Shown: in pieces, positions 26,945-36,269 of the stretch
How the letters are laid out: every line of letters begins with the position of its first letter
How positions within the stretch are numbered: position 1 is the stretch's first letter
Assembly (NCBI GenBank): GCA_020832185.1
Contig: JAFIFE010000002.1
Coordinates: forward strand, 1-43,107
Direction: 5' to 3'
DNA: 43,107 nt
Origin: Alkalibacterium sp.
GTDB lineage: Bacteria; Bacillota; Bacilli; Lactobacillales; Carnobacteriaceae_A
The notes under the pieces: generated by a model
Told to the model about the DNA's origin: nothing
What the model saw: the letters and a program-made list of their open reading frames with translations, nothing else
The model's database searches: none
Program-made: the position numbers and the translations under genes

Positions 26945-27244
26945 ATGAAAAAAATACTACTTGCCATTGTTAAACTCTATCAGAAAGCCATATCTCCTCT
27001 TTTCCAGCCTAGCTGCCGCTATTATCCAACCTGCTCGCACTATACTGTTGAGGCACTGGAAAAACACGGAGCAGCTAAAGGGTCCTTGATGGGCATGTCT
27101 CGAATCTTGAGATGCAATCCTCTCGTAAGAGGCGGCGTAGATAAAGTGCCTGATCATTTTACATTGAAAAGAAATCCAGACAGTGAAAATGAAATGTATT
27201 TAGGCTCTGGAGTCACAATCAGAAAACAAGAGACAGAAGAATAA
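26945..27244 (+). CDS. yidD: Membrane protein insertion efficiency factor YidD
   Basis: A 99-residue YidD protein. The family core runs from [16 protein letters not shown] through [19 protein letters not shown] to MSRILRCNP, with three conserved cysteines, then [10 protein letters not shown]. It is a small amphipathic, membrane-associated protein that assists YidC-dependent insertion. AAGGAG is eight or nine bases before ATG 26945; the longer in-frame start at 26897 has no site. It is away from the rpmH-rnpA-yidC locus where yidD often lies, and is followed nine bases later by a thioredoxin-like gene. Confidence 0.93.
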   Translation: MKKILLAIVKLYQKAISPLFQPSCRYYPTCSHYTVEALEKHGAAKGSLMGMSRILRCNPLVRGGVDKVPDHFTLKRNPDSENEMYLGSGVTIRKQETEE

Positions 27245-27253
27245 GGTGAGCCT

Positions 27254-27568
27254 ATGACTATTACATTAAATGAAGAAAACTTTCAGGTGACGGTACAGTC
27301 TAAGCCAGTCGTCCTCGTGCAATTTACAAGTGACTTTTGTGGACCTTGTCAAATCATGGGACACACACTCCGTAAACTGGGAAAAGAGCAGTCGCATATC
27401 CTGATTGCAGAAGTACGTTCAATGGACCACACCGAATGGGTTGAAGCCTTCAACATCCAGTCAACACCCACCACATTATTATTTCACAAAGGGAAATACA
27501 TCAGCCGAATCAGCGGAGCGCACCCCAAAATGACAATTGAAAAATGGATCAGTGAAGCCACGACATAA
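27254..27568 (+). CDS. Thioredoxin-family protein
   Basis: A 104-residue thioredoxin fold with the redox motif CGPC (Cys29, Cys32) after VVLVQFTSDF and a cis-proline in STPTTLLFHKG. It lacks the WCGPC tryptophan: phenylalanine precedes the first cysteine, so it is a divergent thioredoxin rather than the main TrxA. Cytosolic, probably a disulfide reductase for an unknown partner. Starts nine bases after yidD with AAGGTGAG inside the gap, so the two are one unit. Confidence 0.88.
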   Translation: MTITLNEENFQVTVQSKPVVLVQFTSDFCGPCQIMGHTLRKLGKEQSHILIAEVRSMDHTEWVEAFNIQSTPTTLLFHKGKYISRISGAHPKMTIEKWISEATT

Positions 27569-27585
27569 TTGTCGGGGCTTTTTTT
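27555..27585 (+). terminator. Terminator overlapping the thioredoxin-like stop codon
   Basis: Stem AAGCCACGACA (27555-27565) and TGTCGGGGCTT (27570-27580), loop TAAT, then T. Confidence 0.8.
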
Positions 27586-27647
27586 AAACAAACTAACGCC
27601 AAAACGCCTGTTATGTTACAAAAAGGTAACAAATAAGTCGAAACCGG

Positions 27648-27734
27648 TATACTTTGTATGTTAATTTGTTTTGTAAACAAATTAACTATTGTAAACGGAT
27701 TATCAGAAAAGTATTATTAATGTAAGCGTTTGAT
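27648..27734 (+). promoter_or_regulatory. Xylanase promoter with XylR-type operator and possible cre
   Basis: A -10 box TATACT lies at 27648-27653; the -35 box is weak. Immediately downstream is a perfect dyad, GTTAATTTGTTT (27660-27671), TGT, AAACAAATTAAC (27675-27686), which agrees closely with XylR operators of Bacillus (TTAGTTTGTTT...AACAAACTAA). TGTAAGCGTTTGAT at 27721-27734 resembles a CcpA cre with mismatches at its 3' end. Xylose-relieved repression, perhaps with catabolite control, is inferred. Confidence 0.82.
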
Positions 27735-27869
27735 GTATTTTTAGGGTCAAATTAAAGAGAGGAGGGTTAAATAACCTGAACGTCCTGTTTTATATTGTCG
27801 TCTATGGGTCGTCTCACTACATATTATTGAGCACTCATTAGATTTTTTATAGAAATAAGGAGGAAACGA

Positions 27870-30800
27870 ATGGAGAATAGCATTAAACTAAAAGTGGCGA
27901 ACGGATTACTAAGTGCTTTACTTGTCGCACCGATATTTGCATCAGCAACAACGGCGATGGCACAGGAAACTGATGATGAATCGGCCACCGAATTAGAAAG
28001 AGAACTTATTTATCATAATGATTTTGAAAGTACCAACAGTCTTGATCAACCGATTCAAGATGCAGGGAGCACTCTTACTCATACTAATGATTTAGTATTT
28101 GAAGGAAATGATAATGATTCAGGGGTGTGGGTGACGGATCGTGGAGCTGGCTGGAGCGGAATCGATGTCAGGTTTAGTGGCCTGGAACTTGAGATTGGTC
28201 AAGATTACGCTATAAGTGTGTTAGGATATCTTGATTCTGACGAACATATTCCTGATGGAGCACAATTAACATTACAGTATCCTGATTCTTATGGCTGGAT
28301 TGATGGAACAGAAGAAATAGAGGCTGGCCAACCCTTCCTACTTGAAGGAGATTATACTCACACAGACAATCCGAATAATTTAGCTTTCCGTGTACAGTCA
28401 AACGAAGCTGGTGCGGATGTCGAATTCGCAATTGCCGAGATACTGATAACTACAGAAGTACAAGAAGTTGTGGAAGAAGATGGCTCAGAGGACCCTATAG
28501 AAGAAGACGAGGATCAGGACTCAGAGGAACCAGTGGAAGAAGAAAGTGACGGAGACACAGACGCAGAAGACGAAACTGTATCTGAACTAGACCGTTTGTT
28601 CTTCAATGATTTTACAGAGAATACGACAGGTGCTGCAAGCGCAGGTCCAGCATTCCAACATCTTCCTGGATTCAATAATGGTCAAGGTTCTATCTATATA
28701 AGTGGGCGCACAGCAAATTGGAACGGAGCGGACTTTAGCTTTGATGCTTTAGGTATGGATCCTGGATATATCTATGAAGTAACAGTTAGAGGATATGTAG
28801 ATGAAGATGTAGAAGTACCTGCGGGTGCTCAAGCCTTACTTCAATCCCCGGAAGGGTCGTATCCGTTTTTCACATCAGCTAATTTTGCAGCTGGAGAAGA
28901 CTTTATATTAGAGCATACTTACACGTGGACTGATGCAACGTATCAAAACTTCAGAGTTCAGTCTAATGATGAAGGAGCTACGGTGCCATTTTACATTACG
29001 GAAGTATTAGTAGAATGGGATGCAGATCAAGCACCGGTAGAAGATGAACAACCAGATCCAGATGCACCTCCTGCAGACGAATTCACATTCATTGATTTCG
29101 AAAATGGTGAATTGAATGGGTTTGAATCAAGAGGAGATGATGAAGTGGTCGAAGTAACTGACGCAGACAATCATACTGACGGCGGACAGTACAGCTTGTA
29201 CACTTCTGGACGAACTATGGAGTGGAATGGACCAGCTCTTCGAGTAGAGAATTACATTACAGCAGGAGAAGAGTACCGCGTATCTGCTTATGTTAAAACA
29301 GATGCAGAAGCAGCGACTTCATTTAGATTATCTACACAAGTAGGTGATTCAAGCTTCAATACAATTGATAGCGCAACAATCAGCGCAGAAGATGGATGGG
29401 TATTATTTGAAGGAACTTATCGCTATTCTTCCTTAGGTGGTGGATTTGTCACTATTTATGTAGAGACTGGCGGTGGAAGTCTTGCTAATTTCTACATTGA
29501 TGATATTAACTTCGAACACGTCGATTCGGACCCAGTCGAAGTGCAACTAGACTTACCGCAAATCAAAGAAGTTTATGCGGATGATTTCCTCATTGGGAAT
29601 GCTATCAACATGGCAGAGTTGGAAGGGGACCGTCTTTCATTACTAGACCATCATCATAACCTAGTAACGACTGAAAATTCCATGAAGCCTGAATATGCAT
29701 ACAATGCGGACCGTGAATTTGATTTTGATGCTCAAAACGAATTAGTCGGACGAATTACAGAAGAGGGATTCCTTCTTCACGGACATGTGTTGGTATGGCA
29801 TCAGCAGTCTCCGGAATGGCTCCACTCTAATGCTGATGGAACACCTTTATCTAGAGATGCAGCTTTAGCTAACATGCATGCACATATTCGTGCGGCAATG
29901 ACTAATTTCGGTACTGACGTTTTAAGTTGGGATGTCGTAAATGAAGCGTTGGCTGGAGATTGGGGCAATCCGGAAAACTGGCAGGGTCAATTACGTGATA
30001 CTGGATGGCGTCGTGCAATAGGTGACGACTATGTCTATGAAGCGTTCAGCTATGCACGCGAAGTTGCAGATGAATTAGGCATGCATGACATGACGCTGTA
30101 CTACAATGATTATAATGACCACATTCAAGGTAAAGCTCGTACAATGTACTATATGATCAGAGATATCAATGATCAGTGGGCTGAAGAAAATCCAGATGAA
30201 GAACGCAAGCTGATCAGTGGTGTAGGTATGCAGGGACACTATAATATCAACTTGAACCCTGATCTGGTTAAAGAATCAATCGAGCGATTTGAACAGCTGG
30301 AAATTGAAATTGGCATTACAGAACTGGATGTCACAACGTTGACTGAAAATGAATATGTTGAAGCGGAATGGAACCGTCAAGGCTACATTTATGCACGCTT
30401 ATTCCAAATCTTCAGTGAGCACTCAGATTCAATCAATCGCGTTACTTTCTGGGGTCTGAACGATGCAAACAGCTGGCGTTCAGAGCGTTACCCGCTATTA
30501 TTTGACGGACGTTTGCAAGCTAAGCCGGCCTATTATGGCGTTATTGATCCAGAAGGGTTCTTAGCAGATTATGAAGAAGAAGAAATTGAAGCAAATAGCA
30601 GCTATGCAGTATTTGGTACACCAGAAATCAATGCTGAGATTGATGCGGTATGGAGTGAAGCGCCTGTTTTAAATATTTCTCGTTTCCAAACTGCTTGGCA
30701 GGGGGCTCGAGGAACTGGACGTGTTCTATGGGATGCTGACAATTTATATGTATTGTTCCAAGTAGCTGATGGACAACTTGATGTGTCTGCAGAAAACCCA

Positions 30801-31751
30801 TGGGAACAAGATTCGGTAGAAGCATTCGTCAATGAAACGGGAGCAACGACTACAAGCTACATTGACGGAGTTGGTCAATACCGTGTGAACTATGAGAACG
30901 TTGCATCGTTCAATCCGGCTCAATACAGTGAAGGGTTTGAATCCGCTGCTCGTGTTCTAGGTACTGGATATGTTGTTGAGATGGCTATTCCATGGAAAGA
31001 CGTTACTCCAGCAGTAGGGCATACGATTGGATTTGATCTTCAAATCAATGATGCTGTTGAAGGATCACGTCAAGCGGTTGCCGCATGGAATGATCTAACA
31101 GGACAAGGGTTCCAGGATCCTACAGTGTTTGGCAATTTGACTCTAGTCAACGACTTAAGCGATGTTGATTTTGAAGATGATGTTATTGTTGTTGAAGAAG
31201 GGGAAGAAGTTGAAGTTCTTCCAGGTCAAACAGTGACAATTGAAGGCAATGGTGCAGTCATTACTATGCCTGGGGACCTTCCTATAGGAACTCATATGAT
31301 TATTAGAACTGTCGACAGAAATGATTTATCAGAACTGGCTACTGCCGGTAACTCCTTGATTGAAGTGGCAGGACAAATTATTGATGTAACAATGATTTAT
31401 CCGGAGGGCTCAGAGGATTACAGTGGCGAATTCAATCTGTCCCTGAGAATAGATGAGGCCAGCATAGAAGATGACGTTGTGATTTATTATCTAAATGAAG
31501 ATCTTAATGTATGGGAATATGTTGGTGGAGAAAGAGATGGGGACTTTGTTAATGTCACTGTATCTGGATTCTCAATCTACGGAGTATTTACAGAAGAAAC
31601 GGATGTATCGTCACCATCACATCCAGTACATCCGGAACACCCAGGAAAAAATAAAGGGTCACATCCGGTACACCCAGAACACCCTGGAAGAGGTAAGACC
31701 AACCATCCGGTGTTTGAAGAACATCCTGGGAGAGGAAATGGGCGTCGCTGA
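27870..31751 (+). CDS. Secreted multidomain GH10 endo-1,4-beta-xylanase
   Basis: A 1293-residue secreted enzyme that cleaves xylan. Signal peptide to about residue 34 (AMAQ). Three CBM22-like modules at about 48-195, 244-384 and 404-554, separated by acidic linkers; the first two resemble each other most. GH10 catalytic domain about 564-897, with acid/base Glu692 (WDVVNEAL) and nucleophile Glu818 (ITELDV). CBM9 about 911-1094, then a beta-rich region, and a tail from about 1249 with three HP(V/x)xEHPG repeats. No LPXTG sorting motif or SLH domain is present. The order CBM22x3-GH10-CBM9 matches alkaliphilic Alkalibacterium xylanases as I recall them. GGAGG precedes the ATG. Single-gene unit behind a XylR-type operator. 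Confidence 0.95.
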   Translation: MENSIKLKVANGLLSALLVAPIFASATTAMAQETDDESATELERELIYHNDFESTNSLDQPIQDAGSTLTHTNDLVFEGNDNDSGVWVTDRGAGWSGIDVRFSGLELEIGQDYAISVLGYLDSDEHIPDGAQLTLQYPDSYGWIDGTEEIEAGQPFLLEGDYTHTDNPNNLAFRVQSNEAGADVEFAIAEILITTEVQEVVEEDGSEDPIEEDEDQDSEEPVEEESDGDTDAEDETVSELDRLFFNDFTENTTGAASAGPAFQHLPGFNNGQGSIYISGRTANWNGADFSFDALGMDPGYIYEVTVRGYVDEDVEVPAGAQALLQSPEGSYPFFTSANFAAGEDFILEHTYTWTDATYQNFRVQSNDEGATVPFYITEVLVEWDADQAPVEDEQPDPDAPPADEFTFIDFENGELNGFESRGDDEVVEVTDADNHTDGGQYSLYTSGRTMEWNGPALRVENYITAGEEYRVSAYVKTDAEAATSFRLSTQVGDSSFNTIDSATISAEDGWVLFEGTYRYSSLGGGFVTIYVETGGGSLANFYIDDINFEHVDSDPVEVQLDLPQIKEVYADDFLIGNAINMAELEGDRLSLLDHHHNLVTTENSMKPEYAYNADREFDFDAQNELVGRITEEGFLLHGHVLVWHQQSPEWLHSNADGTPLSRDAALANMHAHIRAAMTNFGTDVLSWDVVNEALAGDWGNPENWQGQLRDTGWRRAIGDDYVYEAFSYAREVADELGMHDMTLYYNDYNDHIQGKARTMYYMIRDINDQWAEENPDEERKLISGVGMQGHYNINLNPDLVKESIERFEQLEIEIGITELDVTTLTENEYVEAEWNRQGYIYARLFQIFSEHSDSINRVTFWGLNDANSWRSERYPLLFDGRLQAKPAYYGVIDPEGFLADYEEEEIEANSSYAVFGTPEINAEIDAVWSEAPVLNISRFQTAWQGARGTGRVLWDADNLYVLFQVADGQLDVSAENPWEQDSVEAFVNETGATTTSYIDGVGQYRVNYENVASFNPAQYSEGFESAARVLGTGYVVEMAIPWKDVTPAVGHTIGFDLQINDAVEGSRQAVAAWNDLTGQGFQDPTVFGNLTLVNDLSDVDFEDDVIVVEEGEEVEVLPGQTVTIEGNGAVITMPGDLPIGTHMIIRTVDRNDLSELATAGNSLIEVAGQIIDVTMIYPEGSEDYSGEFNLSLRIDEASIEDDVVIYYLNEDLNVWEYVGGERDGDFVNVTVSGFSIYGVFTEETDVSSPSHPVHPEHPGKNKGSHPVHPEHPGRGKTNHPVFEEHPGRGNGRR

Positions 31752-31891
31752 TTTATAATCAGCTGATTACTTCTTCATTTTTCAACGGCGTATTAAAGAG
31801 AGGGAGTTAGTCTATCAACTGGAGCATCTTCACGTTTAGTATTGCTTTTAAGTGACGGAAAATTTAGACCAATAAGAATAGGGACATAGGG

Positions 31892-31922
31892 AAGCGAAGA
31901 GACTAAATCTCTTCGCTTTTCT
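31892..31922 (+). terminator. Xylanase terminator
   Basis: Stem AAGCGAAGAGA (31892-31902) and TCTCTTCGCTT (31908-31918), five-base loop, T-rich tail. The rest of 31752-32090 shows no gene. Confidence 0.85.
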
Positions 31923-32090
31923 CTAGGTATAGAGTGGGTTGATATATAAAGCAAGGGGTTTTCTATCGATACCCTGTAAAGATCCCTTAAGAATAAGAGC
32001 AGGGCTTATTTAATCAAAGAAAGCTTAAGATTAATTTTTCCTCCAGGTATGGTAAGCTATAGAAACAGACCAAAAGAAGGATGGATAGAT

Positions 32091-33257
32091 ATGACGAATG
32101 AAACGATCAAATCAGTAATGCCTGAAGTTCTTAACTGGAGACGAACGATGCACAAGCACCCTGAACTGTCATTTGAAGAGTACTGGACGAGCGCGTACAT
32201 TGAAGAGCAATTAAGTGATATTGGGCAGATCGAAATCAAACGTCCGACGAAAACCAGTGTCTTAGGTATTATCAAAGGGACACACCCAGGGAAGAAAATC
32301 GGTTTGCGCGCGGACATTGATGCGTTACCTATTAATGAAGAGCGCACAGATATCGATTTTATTTCCGAAAATGAAAACGTCATGCATGCCTGTGGACACG
32401 ATGGGCATGCCGCGATGTTACTTGGGGCAGCTAAAGTTTTAGTTGAGCATATCGATGAGCTGCATGGAGAAGTCTATCTAATTTTCCAGCATGCTGAAGA
32501 AACGCCGCCGGGTGGAGCTGCTGAGATGGTTCAGACCGGACTGTTCGATGAGCTGGATTTCATTTACGGTCAGCATCTGTTTACACCCATTCCGACAGGG
32601 AAAATCGGTCTCTTGAATGGACCGGTCACTGCGAATTCTGATCAATTCGATATTTTGATCAAAGGAAAAGGTGGTCACGCGTCGCAGCCGGAGAATTCGG
32701 TCGATCCCGTTATGATCGGTGCCCAAATCATCAGCCAGTTACAGACGATTATCTCACGTGTAACTTCACCCCTGGATTCATTAGTTATTTCAACAACGAC
32801 GTTTCACGCAGGATCAGCTAAAAACATTATTCCCGATACAGCAGAACTGGGCGGGAGTGTCCGATCAATCGACCTGGACACCAGGATAATGGCTGAAGAA
32901 AAAATAGAAAAAATAGTTAAAAATGTCTGCGATGTGTATGGTGCAGGATACGACTACACGTATACTAAAGGATACAGTTCGGTTGTCAATGATGACGAAA
33001 AAACTGAACAGGTAAGAACTATTGCAATAGAGGAATTTGGAACGGACGTCTTTGAATTTCCTTTGGCTATGGGCGGAGAAGATTTTTCTGCTTTTTCTGA
33101 CCTGGTCCCGAGCACATACGCATTTATTGGTGTAGGCAATGAAGAGAAAGATATGACTTACCCACATCATCATCCGAAATTCGGAATGGACGAAGACGCC
33201 TTTGTGACAGGTGTGACTATGCATGTGGCTGTCGCATTGGGAATGACCCGTAACTAA
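32091..33257 (+). CDS. M20-family amidohydrolase (N-acyl-amino-acid hydrolase type)
   Basis: A 388-residue metallopeptidase of the M20D group. The metal sites are visible as HACGHDGHAAMLLGAAK, FQHAEETPPGGA and the late HHHPKFGMDEDAF; the dimerisation domain lies between about residues 180 and 295. Such enzymes deacylate N-acyl amino acids or peptides in the cytosol. It is an intact relative of the broken gene at 15938-17134; where that gene has TAA this one has Thr (WRRTMHKHPE). ATG 32091 follows AGAAGGATGG; the longer start at 32049 is poorly supported. Confidence 0.92.
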   Translation: MTNETIKSVMPEVLNWRRTMHKHPELSFEEYWTSAYIEEQLSDIGQIEIKRPTKTSVLGIIKGTHPGKKIGLRADIDALPINEERTDIDFISENENVMHACGHDGHAAMLLGAAKVLVEHIDELHGEVYLIFQHAEETPPGGAAEMVQTGLFDELDFIYGQHLFTPIPTGKIGLLNGPVTANSDQFDILIKGKGGHASQPENSVDPVMIGAQIISQLQTIISRVTSPLDSLVISTTTFHAGSAKNIIPDTAELGGSVRSIDLDTRIMAEEKIEKIVKNVCDVYGAGYDYTYTKGYSSVVNDDEKTEQVRTIAIEEFGTDVFEFPLAMGGEDFSAFSDLVPSTYAFIGVGNEEKDMTYPHHHPKFGMDEDAFVTGVTMHVAVALGMTRN

Positions 33258-33268
33258 AAATATGAGAG

Positions 33269-33300
33269 GGCTCGATTCGTGATGAGTCGGGCCTTTTTTT
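33269..33300 (+). terminator. Terminator of the M20 amidohydrolase gene
   Basis: Stem GGCTCGATTC (33269-33278) and GAGTCGGGCC (33284-33293) with two G-U pairs, then seven T. Confidence 0.8.
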
Positions 33301-33335
33301 AAGCAATGAACTACTTATATAACAGGAGATCACTC

Positions 33336-33626
33336 ATGAAACAAACACACATATATTCAGCTTACCGTACGCCGCGCTTTTTCTGGAAAGATGTGGGGCT
33401 CAGCATAATGACCCTGGGTGTTAAGAAGCCAGATAACTTTCAGGAAAAAGCTAAGATCTATAAACTGGTACTAGAGAATAACACACTAGAGATTTTTGAT
33501 GATTCTAAAGAGGACACCTCTGAAAGGGTGGAAACTGTCCTGTTAGGAGAAAAAGAAATCGAGATAATTGAAAGAAAAAATAAATATTATAGTGACCGTT
33601 TCGTATACCATATGGATCGTTATTAG
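33336..33626 (+). CDS. Small protein of unknown function
   Basis: A 96-residue, charged cytosolic protein that I do not recognise. It starts MKQTHIYSAYRTPRFFWKD and has a beta-rich middle (KIYKLVLENNTLEIFDD, ETVLLGEKEIEIIE) with a Tyr-rich basic end (KYYSDRFVYHMDRY). No signal peptide, membrane segment or metal motif. ATG 33336 is preferred over 33306 because AGGAGA lies eight to nine bases upstream. Stands between two peptidase genes with terminators on both sides, so it is probably its own unit. Confidence 0.6.
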   Translation: MKQTHIYSAYRTPRFFWKDVGLSIMTLGVKKPDNFQEKAKIYKLVLENNTLEIFDDSKEDTSERVETVLLGEKEIEIIERKNKYYSDRFVYHMDRY

Positions 33627-33676
33627 AGGATGGATCTGAGACAATATGCACCCTTAGAGGCGACTCCAGGGCTGGT

Positions 33677-33709
33677 GCTGAATAACGGGAAAGAGGGTTC
33701 AGCTTTTTT
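33677..33709 (+). terminator. Possible terminator after the small unknown gene
   Basis: GCTGAA (33677-33682) and TTCAGC (33698-33703) enclose a 15-base loop, followed by six T. The loop is long, so the call is weak. Confidence 0.5.
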
Positions 33710-33790
33710 CAGAATTAATGTATTCGTTCATTGATTTAAACTGAATGCGGGACTATACTAAGATGAAATGAAAAAAATGGGGGCTTTTTA

Positions 33791-35449
33791 ATGTCGGAAA
33801 GAGCTAGACGTATTGAAGAGATAGCTGTCGATTTAACAAGACAGAGAAGTGTAACAGAAACGATCGAAGAACAGCTGGTTACTGACAAAGTGCATTACTT
33901 TTTTCAGCAAATGGATTATTTCAAAGACAATCCGGAAGATTTATTTATTGTTCCCGTTCCATATGACAAGTGGGGAAGAAAAAGCGTTATGGCTTTACTT
34001 CGAGGGAAAAAAGACCCTTCAAATAATAAAACGGTCGTACTGATAGGTCATACTGATACTGTAGGCATTTCAGATTATGGAGATTTGAAGCATTTTGCAC
34101 ACATGCCCTACGAACTGACGGAACAGTTGCACTTGAGGAAAGAACTGCTGCCCAAAGAGGCGAGAGAAGATTTGGAGTCTGGAGAGTATCTATTTGGTCG
34201 CGGTCTGTTTGATATGAAAACAGGGGATGCAATCATCATGACTCTAATGGAAGAAATCGAACAGCACTTAGACGATTTTTCTGGAAATATTCTTTTTGCG
34301 GCTGTGTGTGATGAGGAGGCGAATTCAGCTGGGATGCGTTCGTGTGTTCCTGAAATCGTCAAACTGAGAGATGAGCATAATCTGGATCTTACAGCATTGA
34401 TCAATACGGATTACATGACCTCGGAATATCCGGGAGATGAAAATAAGTATGTGTATGTAGGGACAGTAGGCAAACTGATGCCATCATTTTACGTGGTGGG
34501 AAAAGAAACACATGTCGGAGAAGCATTTAAAGGCCTCGATCCTAATCAACTGGTTGCAGAACTGACGAGACGCATCAATTTGAATACAGATTTGTGCGAT
34601 ACAGTTGAAGGCGAAAGCACATTGCCGCCGATGAGCTTGAAACAGCAGGATCTAAAACCTGAATATTCCGTTCAGACAGCCAAAGCAGCGCATGCGTTTT
34701 ATAACTATGCGACACACAGTCAGACACCGGACGTTGTGCTGGACAAAATGAAGCAGCTGGCAAAAGACGCGTTTGAGTCGGTCATCAACGATGTGAACGG
34801 TCAGTATGAAAAGTACTGCACACTAACAGGGCGGGAATTTGAACCCTATACTTACGTGCCTAAAGTCATGACATATGATGAACTTAAAACTCAAGTAATC
34901 AAGGACCAGGGCGAAGAAATAAAAGCGGAGCTGACCCGTAAAAAGGAAAAATGGCTGATCGATGATTCAGTTGATGAACGCGAATACGCCCTTAAAGAAG
35001 TAGAACTGCTTCAAACGATGTGGAAAAATCAGGAGCCGGTGATCATAGTGTATTTCACGCCGCCGTATTATCCTCATATCTATGTCAAAGGGGAAACGGA
35101 TAAGGAAAAGACTCTTCTGGATGCTGTGGCTCAAGCCGTTGAGTCGACTGAATCAGATTACTCTCTCGTCTATAAAAAGTTTTTCCCTTATATCTCGGAT
35201 TTGAGTTATGCGTCAGCACCGAGAAATCAGGGCGAAATCGATGCGCTTAAAGAAAATATGCCCGGATTTGGGACGAAGTACAAGCTTCCATTAGAAGCAA
35301 TGCAGAACCTGGGATTGCCTGTCGTTGATATCGGACCCTTCGGGAAAGATTCACACAAGTTTACAGAGCGACTGGAAAAGACTTACAGTTTTGAAGTGGC
35401 ACCGACGCTTGTGTCTAAAACGATTCACGCGTTACTCAAAAACGATTAA
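33791..35449 (+). CDS. RocB-like M20-family peptidase
   Basis: A 552-residue M20 metallohydrolase close in length to RocB of Bacillus (about 565), a protein of the arginine-degradation operon of unclear biochemical role. Motifs: VVLIGHTDTVG, GRGLFDMKTGDAI, AAVCDEEANSAGMRS and a late GPFGKDSHKFTERLEKTYSFEVAP. A large central insertion (about residues 280-440) sets this group apart from ordinary M20 enzymes. No rocA, rocD, rocF or arginine regulator lies next to it, so an arginine role is not supported by context; a general peptidase role is equally possible. GGGGG is well placed before the ATG. Confidence 0.85.
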   Translation: MSERARRIEEIAVDLTRQRSVTETIEEQLVTDKVHYFFQQMDYFKDNPEDLFIVPVPYDKWGRKSVMALLRGKKDPSNNKTVVLIGHTDTVGISDYGDLKHFAHMPYELTEQLHLRKELLPKEAREDLESGEYLFGRGLFDMKTGDAIIMTLMEEIEQHLDDFSGNILFAAVCDEEANSAGMRSCVPEIVKLRDEHNLDLTALINTDYMTSEYPGDENKYVYVGTVGKLMPSFYVVGKETHVGEAFKGLDPNQLVAELTRRINLNTDLCDTVEGESTLPPMSLKQQDLKPEYSVQTAKAAHAFYNYATHSQTPDVVLDKMKQLAKDAFESVINDVNGQYEKYCTLTGREFEPYTYVPKVMTYDELKTQVIKDQGEEIKAELTRKKEKWLIDDSVDEREYALKEVELLQTMWKNQEPVIIVYFTPPYYPHIYVKGETDKEKTLLDAVAQAVESTESDYSLVYKKFFPYISDLSYASAPRNQGEIDALKENMPGFGTKYKLPLEAMQNLGLPVVDIGPFGKDSHKFTERLEKTYSFEVAPTLVSKTIHALLKND

Positions 35450-35456
35450 ATGACGA

Positions 35457-35484
35457 AAGCAGGGACTAGGTCTCTGCTTTTTTT
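35457..35484 (+). terminator. Terminator of the RocB-like gene
   Basis: Stem AAGCAGGGAC (35457-35466) and GTCTCTGCTT (35470-35479) with one G-U pair, three-base loop, T run. Confidence 0.85.
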
Positions 35485-35526
35485 GCTACTCTTTAAAAAT
35501 TCTTTAATAGTTCCGTCGCCTGAACG

Positions 35527-35535
35527 TGATAAAAT
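35527..35535 (+). promoter_or_regulatory. Extended -10 promoter of the VanRS-like pair
   Basis: TGATAAAAT, a TG-extended -10 box, 32 bp before the start codon; no good -35 box is visible. Confidence 0.45.
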
Positions 35536-35567
35536 AGAGAAGACGTAAGGAAGAAAGGATGGGTGCC

Positions 35568-36251
35568 ATGCGAATTCTGGTAGCTGATGATGACAAGGAA
35601 ATCTGTGACCTGCTCGAAATTTATATTAAGAACGAAGGATTTGAAGTCGAAAAAGCCTATGACGGGCAGGAGGTCTTGAACAAAGTGAAGCACCTCGACA
35701 TCGACTGTCTGATCCTGGATGTAATGATGCCTAAAAAGAGCGGCCTTGAGGTGGTCAAAGAAATCCGAAAAGAATCGGCTCTGCCCATAGTCATGTTGAG
35801 CGCTAAAACGGCAGACATTGATAAGATTCGCGGTCTCACTAATGGAGCGGACGATTATGTCGTCAAACCCTTTAATCCGCTGGAAGTGCTGGCTCGTGTA
35901 AAATCGTTGATGAGACGAAGCGGCTATGGAGCGAAGCATGCAGACTCTGGCGAACTTGAAATTGGACCGCTCATTATTAGAAAAGATCAGCATCAAGTTG
36001 AAACAATCGATGGGGTGGAGGTTCAACTGACCGCACTTGAGTTCGGGATCCTCTATTTGCTGGCCACTAATCCAAACAGAGTATTCAATGCAGACGAAAT
36101 CTTTGAAAAAGTCTGGAAACAGGAAAGTCTCGTTCCGGCCAAAACGGTTATGGTTCACGTCAGTCATTTACGTGACAAGCTAGAAAAAGCAACGGGCGGA
36201 GAAAATGTAGTGAAGACTGTGTGGGGAGTAGGATACAAGATTGAAAATTAA
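35568..36251 (+). CDS. OmpR-family response regulator (VanR-like)
   Basis: A 227-residue regulator. The receiver domain (1-120) has the acidic pocket ADDDKE, phosphoacceptor Asp51 (LILDVMMP), switch residue in VMLSAKT and the conserved lysine in VVKPFNP. The C-terminal winged helix (about 130-227) ends VRLR-like as VSHLRDKLEKA and VWGVGYKIEN. ATG 35568 is better spaced from AAAGGATG than the ATG nine bases earlier. It lies 18 bp before its sensor kinase, and the D,D-carboxypeptidase gene follows. Sequence style is VanR-like, but there are no vanHAX genes, so wall homeostasis rather than glycopeptide resistance is the likelier role. Confidence 0.92.
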   Translation: MRILVADDDKEICDLLEIYIKNEGFEVEKAYDGQEVLNKVKHLDIDCLILDVMMPKKSGLEVVKEIRKESALPIVMLSAKTADIDKIRGLTNGADDYVVKPFNPLEVLARVKSLMRRSGYGAKHADSGELEIGPLIIRKDQHQVETIDGVEVQLTALEFGILYLLATNPNRVFNADEIFEKVWKQESLVPAKTVMVHVSHLRDKLEKATGGENVVKTVWGVGYKIEN

Positions 36252-36269
36252 CAAAGGAGGACTGAGTCG

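Noticed and set aside
27721-27734. Firm CcpA cre site
   Set aside because: The last two positions deviate from the consensus, so it is kept only as a possibility.
35493-36167. 224-codon minus-strand frame
   Set aside because: It is antisense to the response regulator, whose domains are complete; no ribosome site or family match.
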